Positions 41,397-51,400 of a stretch of 64,000 nt of DNA are shown in pieces. The notes under the pieces were generated by a model, which was given only the letters and a program-made list of their open reading frames with translations, made no database searches and was not told the origin of the DNA. The position numbers and the translations under genes were made by a program. Position 1 is the first letter of the stretch. The number at the start of each line of letters is the position of its first letter. The stretch is from Methanobacteriota archaeon (GTDB lineage: Archaea; Methanobacteriota; Methanobacteria; Methanobacteriales; Methanobacteriaceae), in NCBI GenBank assembly GCA_023411115.1, contig JAEYPF010000010.1, positions 62,001 through 126,000 on the forward strand, given 5' to 3'.

Positions 41397-43619
41397 TTAA
41401 GCTTTGTTATTAAAGTAAATCTGACATCCTCCATTGGTATATACCTTACTTGTATTTTGGAAGAAAGGGGATGTCCAAGGGTCAATGTTAAATGGCTTGT
41501 GTTTTTCATCTCTTCCCACTTTTCCAATCACATTTGGATAACCCAGATATATAAAAGTGTTTTGGGGTGTCCATGAAATATTTTCATCCAATGGCCTTTG
41601 ATTAGTGTTGTTTATTCCGCCATAACTCCATAAAACTGGCGAATCTATATAATCAACATATACATTATTTCTAGGTTCTATATTATAATTACCAAGCCAC
41701 ACAGCACCATCTACAGACTGTTGGAAAACATCCAGGTTAGTATAAAAAACTGATTTATCCTGAAGATCATTCATATTTATGCTTTGCTGGCTTAATGCAA
41801 TGGATTGAGGGCTATCACCAGCAACTTCATAGGCAAATCCTGTGTTAAACAGTAGAATTATAACAAAAAATATGGATAAAATTTTTAATGAATTATCAAT
41901 ACTTTTTGCAGTCCAAGGCCTTTTTATCCATTTACTGATAACTTTAAAAAGCGTTATTCCACCTATTACACAAATTGGTGCTAAGAAAATCAAAGATATT
42001 TGATATAATCGGGATGTATTAAGTGAGCTGGCAAAAAATGGTATTGCAATCCCTGCAATCAATAAAATGAAGCTCATAACCACGAATCCCTTATATTCTT
42101 CCCTTAATTTAAAACTCCGTCTTTTTAAAATAAGGTGAAGAACACCTACTGCTATAAATAATTGGGCAATTAACTGTAAATATTTGGTTATACTACGTAA
42201 AGGAGAACTAGCTTCTTTTAATATAATATTTAAGCCCTGAGAAGAGTCTTGATTTAAAAAGTCTGTAAATATAGTTGTTGAAATATGATTACCTATCTTT
42301 ACAATTGTGACAAAGGGCGAAGATCCTGATACATAGATATACCATGCAATTGTAAAGACTAAAAAAAATGCAATTGAAGTTAGAGTAAAGTAACTAGGCG
42401 GAACCTTTGAAACATATTTTTTATGCGAATTTTTAACTAAATTTGTAATGCGTTTTTTATCGAAAAACCATAATGAAAGAGGTATGATAAATAACAAGTA
42501 AATATACGATAATGCATAGTGCGAAACAATTATAGAAACGCTGAATAAAAGATATAAAAACGCTTTCTTTGTTTTATCCATATTATCAGTTATAATAATC
42601 AAGACCAGTGCCACAAGGAATAATTCTGCAACTTCCTGCCTGGCAAGAGAAAGCATTTCTATAAAAAATGCATAAAATGATACGAAAAAGAAGCATGATA
42701 GAAAAGCTATTTTATCGTTTGTTTGCTTTTTAACTACTGCATATATACCAATTGGAACCAGTGCAAACAAAACAGGATATACAATTTTAAAAACCCATGT
42801 AAGACTTAAAGAACTTAATACAGAAAATATTGGGGCAAAAATAACCACGCTCAACATTGCATTAACGTCATTAGATAAGCCATAATTCCAAAAAGAGTTA
42901 TTTATCACCAGATTTGCAAAATAATACTCTTTATGAACATCCCATCCCCAAACATACTGAGATATTAACGAAGTATGGAACAATAAAGATAAGCCTATTA
43001 CAAAAATTGCAAAAGGATACATTTCTTTTGGAATAAATCTATCAAAAGCAGTTAAAATAACTGTTAATCCAATAACAATGATTAAAACCATTAAAAGAAT
43101 ATTGGTATGATAATAATTCACCAGATATGTACCTATTATCGCTAAAAACGGCATTAAACACAAAAATAAAAAAGGTACTGATAATAACTTCTGAGAATCA
43201 ATAAAAGACGGATTAGAGAATTCTTTATCCCTTACATAACTTAAAATAGATAATATTAAGACAAAAACATTTACTGTTGCAACTAAATAAGATAATGTAA
43301 TGGGGTTTAGAATTCCAAAAAGAGGATAAACCATATTGGCTATAAAACCAAGAAACATAAGACTTGTGATGCTTAATCCTACAGAAAATATCAGCGTTTC
43401 AATATTGCCCATTTTATGTATCTTTAAAATTCTGATAATTAAGATGCCTGGAACAAATATTAGGAAAATAAACGTGAAGAGTTCCCTTATTATTGGGATG
43501 TCTATACCTTTCAAATCCAGAGCTGTTGTTATTAAAACTATAACCTGGATCGTTAATATAACGTTTAAAAACTTGGTGATATCCCAGTCGTTCATTTGAA
43601 TAGGGTTAATTACTTTCAT
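41397..43619 (-). CDS. DUF2206 multipass membrane protein (GT-C-like)
   Basis: This is a 740-residue paralogue of the protein at 3518-5863. MKVINPIQMNDWDITKF, VPGILIIRILKIHKMGNIE and SLARQEVAELFLV are shared with it. WGWDVHKEYYFA keeps the acidic pair (Asp227, Glu231) in the external loop. The hydrophilic C-terminal 130 residues contain AVWLGNYNIEPRNNVYVDYIDSP and probably face outside. The ATG at 43619 is preferred because it matches the paralogue's start; an ATG three codons upstream is possible. It overlaps the preceding GT4 gene by 14 bases. Role inferred: transfer of a lipid-linked sugar outside the cell. Confidence 0.8.
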   Translation of the reverse strand: MKVINPIQMNDWDITKFLNVILTIQVIVLITTALDLKGIDIPIIRELFTFIFLIFVPGILIIRILKIHKMGNIETLIFSVGLSITSLMFLGFIANMVYPLFGILNPITLSYLVATVNVFVLILSILSYVRDKEFSNPSFIDSQKLLSVPFLFLCLMPFLAIIGTYLVNYYHTNILLMVLIIVIGLTVILTAFDRFIPKEMYPFAIFVIGLSLLFHTSLISQYVWGWDVHKEYYFANLVINNSFWNYGLSNDVNAMLSVVIFAPIFSVLSSLSLTWVFKIVYPVLFALVPIGIYAVVKKQTNDKIAFLSCFFFVSFYAFFIEMLSLARQEVAELFLVALVLIIITDNMDKTKKAFLYLLFSVSIIVSHYALSYIYLLFIIPLSLWFFDKKRITNLVKNSHKKYVSKVPPSYFTLTSIAFFLVFTIAWYIYVSGSSPFVTIVKIGNHISTTIFTDFLNQDSSQGLNIILKEASSPLRSITKYLQLIAQLFIAVGVLHLILKRRSFKLREEYKGFVVMSFILLIAGIAIPFFASSLNTSRLYQISLIFLAPICVIGGITLFKVISKWIKRPWTAKSIDNSLKILSIFFVIILLFNTGFAYEVAGDSPQSIALSQQSINMNDLQDKSVFYTNLDVFQQSVDGAVWLGNYNIEPRNNVYVDYIDSPVLWSYGGINNTNQRPLDENISWTPQNTFIYLGYPNVIGKVGRDEKHKPFNIDPWTSPFFQNTSKVYTNGGCQIYFNNKA

Positions 43620-44700
43620 TTGTATCATCGATTACTTTTTGATATATGGTGGTTAATCTCTTGGAAATATCATCCCATGATAATTCATCTTTCATCTTTT
43701 TGTGGGCATTGGAACCCATCTCTTTTCTTAATTGGTTATTTTTTAAAATTGCTAATGTGGCATTTGCCAGAGCTTCTGGATCTTTTGGAGGTACGATGAA
43801 TCCTGTAACGCCGTCTTCAACTACTTCAGGTATACTCCCAACATCGGTTACAACAACTGGCTTTTTAAAAGAATATGCAATTGGGATTATACCACTTTGT
43901 GAACCCTCTGTATACGGCATTACAACAACACTTGCCCTTTGGAAAAGTTCAGCTACAAGCTCATCTTCTATGTACCTGTTGATAATTTCAAGGTTTGAAT
44001 TGTCTTTAATTAAATGATCATATTTTTCTAAATTACCCCTGCCTGCAATTATAACATTTACATGGGGAATATCCTTTTTAATATATTCTAAAGCTTTAAA
44101 AAGATAAATAAGTCCTTTGTAATCATGAATTCTACCAAAAAATAGTATAGATCCATCTTCTTCAACATCATCTTTGCAGTGTTTTGTGAAAAATGAATAA
44201 TCTCCATGGTTAATAACTGAAATTATATCTTCATCAATCCCATTTTGTAATAATTCTTCTTTAAGTTTAATCCCATGCACAATCAAATGATCTGCCATTT
44301 TTAGGTATATATAATTGGTAATTCTATTTATAAAATTGTCTTCCCCTTCATGAACATTAACATCATGTAGAGTAACCACTACAGGATATTTTTTGATTTT
44401 AAAAAAGAAAAACAGGCCTATAATCCATATATAATTGCCTGAAATATGGATAATATCTGGGTCAATTTCCCTAATTAAGTTAAAAAGCTTAAAAATATCT
44501 AATTGATCTTTATTAAACCATTTACCTCTAGGAGGAGTCTTAACAGTTCTAAGGTCAATCTTTTCATCAAAATAATCATGATCACAGTCTTCAGGGGCGA
44601 TCAATGAAGTATCAACTGATTCGGCCAGATTATTTGCCATTTGTGATGTATAATGGACCATTCCGCCATCCTTCAACAGGGTAATCAGTGTCAATTTCAT
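43606..44700 (-). CDS. GT4-family glycosyltransferase
   Basis: This is a 364-residue GT-B enzyme. MKLTLITLLKDGGMVHYTSQMANNL begins the acceptor domain; VVTLHDVNVHEGEDNF and LIVHGIKLKEEL follow. ILFFGRIHDYKGLIYLFKAL, VIIAGRGNLEKY and VVMPYTEGSQSGIIPIAYSFKKPVVVTDVGSIPEVV make the donor site; the usual second Glu is changed (IPIAYS), as in some subfamilies. VEDGVTGFIVPPKDPEALA closes it. The ATG at 44700 has GGTGA five bases upstream. It is in the minus-strand operon between another GT4 and the DUF2206 gene. Confidence 0.85.
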   Translation of the reverse strand: MKLTLITLLKDGGMVHYTSQMANNLAESVDTSLIAPEDCDHDYFDEKIDLRTVKTPPRGKWFNKDQLDIFKLFNLIREIDPDIIHISGNYIWIIGLFFFFKIKKYPVVVTLHDVNVHEGEDNFINRITNYIYLKMADHLIVHGIKLKEELLQNGIDEDIISVINHGDYSFFTKHCKDDVEEDGSILFFGRIHDYKGLIYLFKALEYIKKDIPHVNVIIAGRGNLEKYDHLIKDNSNLEIINRYIEDELVAELFQRASVVVMPYTEGSQSGIIPIAYSFKKPVVVTDVGSIPEVVEDGVTGFIVPPKDPEALANATLAILKNNQLRKEMGSNAHKKMKDELSWDDISKRLTTIYQKVIDDTNESN

Positions 44701-44757
44701 GAAATTCACCGTAACAGATTATCATTGATGCTACACGTTCAATTTAATTTGTAAAAA

Positions 44758-45960
44758 TTAGTGGGTTATATCATTATATAAATTCGTTACTTTTTTAGCA
44801 TATCCGTCCCATGTCCATTTTTTATCTATAACACGTTTTCTACTATATTTTCCCATTTTTTTCATTAGTTCTTCATTGTTTAATAAATATTTTATTTTAT
44901 CAGCCAACGCACTGGGATCACGGGGTTCTACTAAAAGTCCATTATAACCTTCTTTCACCTGTTCTGGAATTCCATCTACATTCGTTGCGATAATGGCGCA
45001 TTCGCTTGCCATTGCCTCATAAATTACAATAGGTTTGCCTTCAGCTAAAGAAGGTAGAACAAATAAATCGGCCAAGGAATAAATATTTAATAAATCTTCT
45101 CCCCTGAGTTCGCCAATAAATGAAACTACTCTTTCAATACCAAGTTCTTTTGATAATTTCAGCAGTTTACTTTTTTCAGCGCCATCTCCCACAATTAACA
45201 CTTTAAAATTTATTTTAGATGATTCTTTAACATCCTGAATTGCTTTTAAAAGATAATTCACACCTTTTCTGTCAATTAAGAGCCCCACAAAGAGTATAAC
45301 TACTTCATCTTTTATTCCAAAACGCCGACTGATTTCTTCCCTGTTCCGGGGTTTAAATTTATCAATATCAACACCCATTGGAATAGATTCAATTTTTTCA
45401 CTCTCTATTCCTAATTCCCATACCATATCAGCAAGGCTATTACTGATACATATAATTTTGCTGGCATAGTTAAGGGTTTTCATAAACTTTTTATGGACAG
45501 ATCCATGATTTAACCACGTTGCAAGTGAATCTGTACTGTGAATATCAATAACAAGGGGTACAGACCATTTTTCACATAAGTCTATCATGCCGTATCCATC
45601 AGGATAGGCCTGATGTGAATGGATTAAATCAGGTTTTTTAAGGTTTTCAAACATGAAACTGGATATTGAAGTCCTGTAAAATTCACCCATAACGTTATAA
45701 AAAAGATTTTTTGGCAATAAATATAAAAAACGAGGCCTGTAAACACTTCCCTCTTCACCATTCTCCATTTTGGGGATATTACTTAATTTATTGTAAGGAA
45801 AATATTTAATGGGCAGTGAAAAAGGTAGTGGAGCAACAACTTCTGTTTCTACATGACCTATTTTGGAAATAGCTAAATTTGCCATTTTATTCCAGGGAGT
45901 CCATAAATAATAAGTATTAGGATAGTTTGCAGATACTAAAATTACTTTTATATCTTTCAT
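44758..45960 (-). CDS. GT4-family glycosyltransferase
   Basis: This is a 400-residue GT-B enzyme. PDLIHSHQAYPDGYGMIDLCEKWSVPLVIDIHSTD is the acceptor-side block; KIICISNSLADMVWELGIESEKIESIPMGVDIDKFKPR is the linker; VILFVGLLIDRKGVNYLLKAI, LIVGDGAEKSKL and LADLFVLPSLAEGKPIVIYEAMASECAIIATNVDGIPEQV form the donor site with the E-G-x-P-x-V-x-x-E-A pattern. The family member is complete and of normal length. It stands 162 bases after the WbuB-like gene and 57 bases before the next GT4 gene. Sugar specificity is not readable. Confidence 0.87.
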   Translation of the reverse strand: MKDIKVILVSANYPNTYYLWTPWNKMANLAISKIGHVETEVVAPLPFSLPIKYFPYNKLSNIPKMENGEEGSVYRPRFLYLLPKNLFYNVMGEFYRTSISSFMFENLKKPDLIHSHQAYPDGYGMIDLCEKWSVPLVIDIHSTDSLATWLNHGSVHKKFMKTLNYASKIICISNSLADMVWELGIESEKIESIPMGVDIDKFKPRNREEISRRFGIKDEVVILFVGLLIDRKGVNYLLKAIQDVKESSKINFKVLIVGDGAEKSKLLKLSKELGIERVVSFIGELRGEDLLNIYSLADLFVLPSLAEGKPIVIYEAMASECAIIATNVDGIPEQVKEGYNGLLVEPRDPSALADKIKYLLNNEELMKKMGKYSRKRVIDKKWTWDGYAKKVTNLYNDITH

Positions 45961-46122
45961 TTTATTTCTGTTTCCTAATTCTATTATTTCTATTTAACGG
46001 CCGTTATAATAAATAAACAACCATCACTCATACTTCATAGGTAAAAAACTCTAAATCATTATTTATTCAACTTGAATTAAGTATCAACTAATGATATAGT
46101 CCTAAAGCTTCAAAATAAGCAA

Positions 46123-47382
46123 TTATTTACCTCTAGCGTAATTTTCTTCACCTAACTCATATATTTCAGGATCATCAGAGTATAACAATGTCTCTATATC
46201 TTCTTTTAGCTTTAAAACTATATTTTTACGGTTATATTTATTCTTAACGTAAATTCTCCCCTTTTCCCCCATTTCCGTTAGCTTTTCAGGGTTATCAATA
46301 ATATCTATAATTGAATCTGCAATTGCATCAGGAGAATTTGGTACAACTATTCCTGCCCCTGACTCACCTGTCAATTTAACTATTTCCCCAACACCACATG
46401 CAACATATGGGAGTTTACATGCCATATACTCATAAATCTTTACTGGAATTACATATTCAAGGGCTTCTAACTCTTTAGTAGGAGCAATGCCAATTAGGGA
46501 CTGCGAAAGAATTTCAGGAATTTTTTCCCTTTTAACAAGACCTTTAAATTTAACAACCTCATTCAAGCCCTGTAATTTCACGAATTTTTCCAACTCTTCT
46601 TTTTTATCCCCATCTCCAACAATTACCAGTTTCAATTTATGATGTTTTATTATACTGTGCATGGCCACAATACAATTTTCTAAATCCATTGCATGCCCTA
46701 CATTACCCATAAAAACTATTTGCTGCTTTTTTTTGCTATTGGTGCAATAAAAGTTATCAGTATCTACTCCATTAGTTGTTACTTCTATTCTCTTGTCGGC
46801 TACATATTTTTCAGATATTTTTTTACGGGTATCTTCTGTTGCTGCTAAAATCAAATCAGTTTTTAAATAACATAATTTCTCATATTTTTTACTAATTTTC
46901 TCAAATATACTTCCTTTTTTAAGAAAACCCAATGAAATAGAAGCATCAACCCACAAATCCCTTGTATCTATTATCCATTTCTTTCTCAGGATAATTTTGG
47001 AAAATAGGCCCGTAATGCCTGTAAAAATAGGGGGATTGGAAGTTATAATAATATCATATCTGTTCATGTACAGCAACGCCCATGCCATTGCATGTAAAGG
47101 AAAAATTAGATAATACGCTATTCTACTTAAAAATCCAGGATCTGTGGAAGAAGGCTGCCATGACCACAAATTAACAAGTTTTATTCCATCAACTTCCTTT
47201 GATTCACGAAATTTCCAAATTTTGTTAAAATTAGAATGAGGATATGTTGGATGGGGAGAAAATACCATAGTTTCCATACCCAACTTATTAAGGTTAAAAG
47301 CAGTTTCATAAGTTCTTGATGCATTAGCCGTTTTTTCAGGGGGGAAATGCTGTGATACTATTAAAACCCGTAAATTGCTCAT
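46123..47382 (-). CDS. GT4 glycosyltransferase (WbuB-like)
   Basis: This is a 419-residue GT-B enzyme. VLIVSQHFPPEKTANASRTYETAFNLNKLG with VFSPHPTYPH is the opening of WbuB-like enzymes. DIIITSNPPIFTGITGLF and WIIDTRDLWVDASISLGFL are also characteristic. The donor domain shows IVFMGNVGHAMDLENCI, LVIVGDGDKKEEL and IGIAPTKELEALEYVIPVKIYEYMACKLPYV, where the E-Y-M-A segment replaces the usual E-A. The ATG at 47382 follows GAGTGGA; an upstream TTG is possible. It is the first gene of the seven-gene minus-strand operon. WbuB enzymes act early in O-antigen assembly. Confidence 0.85.
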   Translation of the reverse strand: MSNLRVLIVSQHFPPEKTANASRTYETAFNLNKLGMETMVFSPHPTYPHSNFNKIWKFRESKEVDGIKLVNLWSWQPSSTDPGFLSRIAYYLIFPLHAMAWALLYMNRYDIIITSNPPIFTGITGLFSKIILRKKWIIDTRDLWVDASISLGFLKKGSIFEKISKKYEKLCYLKTDLILAATEDTRKKISEKYVADKRIEVTTNGVDTDNFYCTNSKKKQQIVFMGNVGHAMDLENCIVAMHSIIKHHKLKLVIVGDGDKKEELEKFVKLQGLNEVVKFKGLVKREKIPEILSQSLIGIAPTKELEALEYVIPVKIYEYMACKLPYVACGVGEIVKLTGESGAGIVVPNSPDAIADSIIDIIDNPEKLTEMGEKGRIYVKNKYNRKNIVLKLKEDIETLLYSDDPEIYELGEENYARGK

Positions 47383-47954
47383 TTTTCCACTCAATTAATT
47401 ATTATGATTTTATTGTTTAGCGTATGGCGTATTAAAGAGTATTACTCATCTTATACAAGTAATTACCCGGATTTTAAATCCTTAATTAAAAAATCGTTAT
47501 ATATTCTTGTTATTATTATTGTTTTCAAGTTATATATAGATAACTGTGAAAATAAGAACAGATAATAGCTTATTAAACCAATTTATTATTATAACGCCTT
47601 ATTTTAATAAAAAAAAAGAATAAATGCATATTATAATTTTTATAATTTATAATTATTCATTACTGTTTCTCTTTTTTCAAATTTTAATGAACATAAATCA
47701 TCAAAAAAGACATTCACCATTCAATAAATACTAAAAAAGAAAATAAAACCAGATAATTATCCTGGCCAATTCTACGATCCAATGAAATAGAAATATATTT
47801 TCAAACTAATAAAATCATTTTATTCCATTAAAAATAGAACAAACTTTATGAATAACTGAATAAGCCAATACTAAACAACATATTAAGGCAATAATGATTA
47901 ATATCCATTATAAAATGATATTAATTAATTATATTAAATATCAATTAAATTAAT

Positions 47955-47970
47955 TGTGAATATTTTCACA
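47955..47970. promoter_or_regulatory. Inverted repeat, candidate operator
   Basis: The 16 bases TGTGAA-TATT-TTCACA form a perfect inverted repeat with 6-base arms. The half site resembles the GTGAAA/TTTCAC pair in the adhesin 1-3 leaders. Confidence 0.4.
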
Positions 47971-48293
47971 TTAATTTAACCCGCTAAATAATATTTTCTT
48001 TTACAGCTTAAAACAGGCCATATCAACAATCCATGTCCATTTAAATAATCACATTCGTTTAACATGAACAACAAAAATTAATAAATTTAAATTAATTTTT
48101 AATTGACTATTTTTCAAGAATTATTATTACTACACCTCATTTTATTGTTATATACATAATAACTACTCATACACTCGTAATATTGTTGACATACTTATAT
48201 AGTATGTATCAATAGAATAAAGCTCGTATAAAAACTCAAATTGCAATATAAATGTGTGGAATTTCCCATACTGACATTTAAATAAGCATAAAG

Positions 48294-48311
48294 ATGTGAC
48301 TAAATTCACAT
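48294..48311. promoter_or_regulatory. Inverted repeat upstream of the giant adhesin, candidate operator
   Basis: ATGTGA-CTAAAT-TCACAT is a perfect inverted repeat with 6-base arms, about 118 bases before the leader ORF. Confidence 0.45.
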
Positions 48312-48411
48312 TCGTTTATAGATGGGATACATACATCAAATCGGGTTCTTATGCTTTAAAATATGTTAATAAAAATTCTAATATATTGAAATTTAAAATG
48401 AGGTGGATAAA

Positions 48412-48444
48412 ATGTATAAAAATAAAAAGGGGGTGAAGCATTGA
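48412..48444 (+). CDS. Possible 10-codon leader ORF overlapping the giant adhesin start
   Basis: ATG at 48412 follows the good ribosome site GAGGTGG (48400-48406). The ORF encodes MYKNKKGVKH, and its TGA (48442-48444) overlaps the adhesin TTG start (48441-48443). It holds the adhesin ribosome site GGGGGTGA inside it. Either it couples or regulates adhesin translation, or it is the true start of the adhesin read through a one-base change in the A5-G5 run, since one extra base would put the two in frame. Both readings are inferences. Confidence 0.4.
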   Translation: MYKNKKGVKH

Positions 48445-51400
48445 TTAGCAAAACCCGCGCAGTAATTATTCTTATGATTTTAGCAGCTATATTCACGTTA
48501 GGTGTTAACAGCGCATCAGCATCCAATTGGACTGTCGGTCCTGGAGGGAATTACAGTTATACTAACATCACTGATGCAGTAACTGGAGCCGCAGACAGCG
48601 ATACTATAACCGTTTATGATAACGGCGGCGTTAATTACACCTATAATGAAAACGTGATCATCAATAAAAATCTTACATTAAAAGCGAGTGGAAATGTAAC
48701 AGTAAATGCAGATAATTCAAGTAATCCTGTTTTTGAAATAACTTCACGCGGAAGTGGAACCACAATTCAGGGATTTACAATTACAGGAGCTAGCGGATCA
48801 TACGGTATTTACCTGAATGATGCCGACAGCTGCAACATAACCGGTAACAATATAACCGGAAGCCAGTATGGAATTTACGGAAATTCTCTAAACAGCGCTA
48901 TATCTAGAAATGAGGTATACGGAAACTGGTATGGAATCTACTTATCAGAATCCTCAAATAATGCAATTTCTGGAAACACCGTTAGAGAAAATGGCTACGG
49001 AATAACTCTTGAATCTTCATCTAACAATGGAATATCTGGAAATAATATATATTCTAACACTCATTATGGGATCTTACTGGAAAATTCAAATATCAACACA
49101 GTTTCTGGAAACACAATCACAAACAATGAAGATGGAATTTACCTTATAAATTCATCACAAAATCAGATAACTGGTAACCAGATAAGCGGTAGTACAGGCG
49201 ATCCAAAATACAATCACGGTAATGGAATTATTTTTTCAGGATCATCAAGCAATACAATCTCAGGAAATAATGAAATTACAGGAAATCCAACTGGAATATA
49301 CCTTGGATCTTCATCTGACGGCAACACAATATCTGGAAACTATATCTATTCTAATACTAATTATGGAATCCATTCCGTTGGTTCTTCAGGAAACCATATT
49401 ATCAGTAATAACAGGATTATAGAGAACCCAAAGGGAGTATCTCTTGACTATTCCTCTAATAGCAACACAGTTTCTGGAAATATCATCACGAATAACGGTG
49501 ATAGTGGGGTGTATATCAAATCTTCATCCAGTAACACAATATCTGGAAACACAATTACAGGAAACCTGCATGGAATTTATCTACTCGATTCTTCAGGAAA
49601 CCATATAATTGGAAGCAACCAGATAACAGGCAATACAGCTAATGGAATTTATTTTTTAGGATCTTCAGGCAATAATATTTCTGGAAACAATGCTGTTACA
49701 GGAAATTCAAAAGGAATACTCCTTGAATCTTCATCCAATAACAATGAAATATCTGGAAATAATGTATCAAACAACATTTATGGAATTTGGTTAGAGAATT
49801 CAAATACTAACACGATTTCTGGAAATAAATTTGTAGATAATATTGGTGGTTCAATTGGTGAAGGTAACGGAATCACTCTGGTTACTTCTTCAGGAACTAT
49901 TATCCAAAATAATCAAATTATTGCAGACTATACTGGAAGCTGTTATGGAATTATAAGTCAGGATTCTTCAAATAGTATCATTCATGATAACCTGATAAGC
50001 AGCAACACATTTGCAGGAATTAAAATTTATGGTACATCCAATAACAACAATATTTACCGAAACAGGATAATCAATAATTCCGATGGAATTCAGTTCGAAG
50101 GTTCTGTTTCAGCAAACGTTAACTTCAATAGTATTGTAGGCAATTCTGGATATGCCATCTCAAATGTAGGTTCTGGTGCCATAAATGCCGAAAATAACTG
50201 GTGGGGTTCTAATGTAGACCCTGTTACTGCAAGAATATTTGATAATTCAGGAGATGGTTCAATAGATGCTGACCCCTGGATTGTATTTAATATAACCGCT
50301 TCACCGACAACAATCTCAACTGGCGGCCAATCAATCATTACAGTTGATTTAACTCATAATTCAAATGGAGATGACATTTCCAGTTTAGGCCACATCCCTG
50401 ATGGAACAGAGATATTCTTTACATTGGATCCAAATGAAATTGCGAGCATAAACGATGTTTCAACCACAGTTAACGGAATAGCAACTGCAATTTTAATAGG
50501 GGTAGCAGGAGGGAACGTTAATGTTTCAGCTTATGGTACTCCTTATTCTAACCCAGAAGATGCAGTGAGTACATCTGTTACAATAGGTGGTCCTGATCTG
50601 GAGCCATATGAACAGAATGTGTCATCAACCACACACTACACTCAAACCACATACCATGTAACAGCTAAAATACGAAATACCGGGGCCGAAAATGCTGGAA
50701 CTTTCAAAGTCAGCCTTTACGATAACGGAAATTTAGTTGAAGAAAAAATCATAAACGGATTAAACGTTGGACAATGGACAACACTCACATGGGACTGGAC
50801 TCCTCTCTTTAAAGAAACTGGTAACCATGAACTGATAATTGCTGTTGATCCCCTCAACGAAATACCTGAAGGTAACGAAACAAACAACAACGCTACATTA
50901 AATGTATTTGTGCTTGGAAGACCTGACCTATCTGTGCCTTCAGATCTAACCAAAAATGGCACCATTTACACAAATGTTACATACCCTGTAAGCGCTACAA
51001 TATCCAACAAAGGAGATGCAAATGCTGGAAGTTTCACAGTTGAGTTAATTGATAAAACAGCCAGTGGTTCAACTAGCCTTGGAATAAAAACTGTTGAAGG
51101 GTTAGCCTTTGATCATGATCAAACTTTAACCTGGGATTGGACTCCTCTCTTTGGAGCAACCGGAGAGCATTCCTTGCAATTGCTAATTAGTTTAGCTAAC
51201 GACGAAATCAACGGTACCAACAACGGATTAAACCAGACTATAAACGTAACAGGAAGGACAGACCTTACAGTTCCTTCAAATCTAACCAGAAATGGCACAA
51301 TTTATACAAACGTCACATACCCAGTAAGCGCCACTATAACTAACAATGGAGACACTGCAGCCCAAAACTTCGACGTTGAGCTAAAAGACGGTTCAACCAG

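Larger units (their letters stand above)
47395..48440. promoter_or_regulatory. One-kilobase AT-rich region upstream of the giant adhesin
   Basis: About 1 kb without a credible ORF except the short leader ORF at its end. It must hold the minus-strand GT operon promoter (left) and the adhesin promoter (right). Inverted repeats of one type occur twice: TGTGAA-tatt-TTCACA (47955-47970) and ATGTGA-ctaaat-TCACAT (48294-48311). A TATA-like CTTATATAGT is at 48195-48204. No tRNA-like or strongly structured segment was seen. Confidence 0.45.

Noticed and set aside
47395..48400. Possible non-coding RNA gene in the 1-kb gap
   Set aside because: The stretch is uniformly AT-rich with no GC-rich structured segment, which in AT-rich archaea usually marks an RNA gene.
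48780..50200. Short direct repeats such as ACACAATATCTGGAAAC
   Set aside because: They encode the N-x-I-S-G-N turns of the beta-helix and are explained by the protein.
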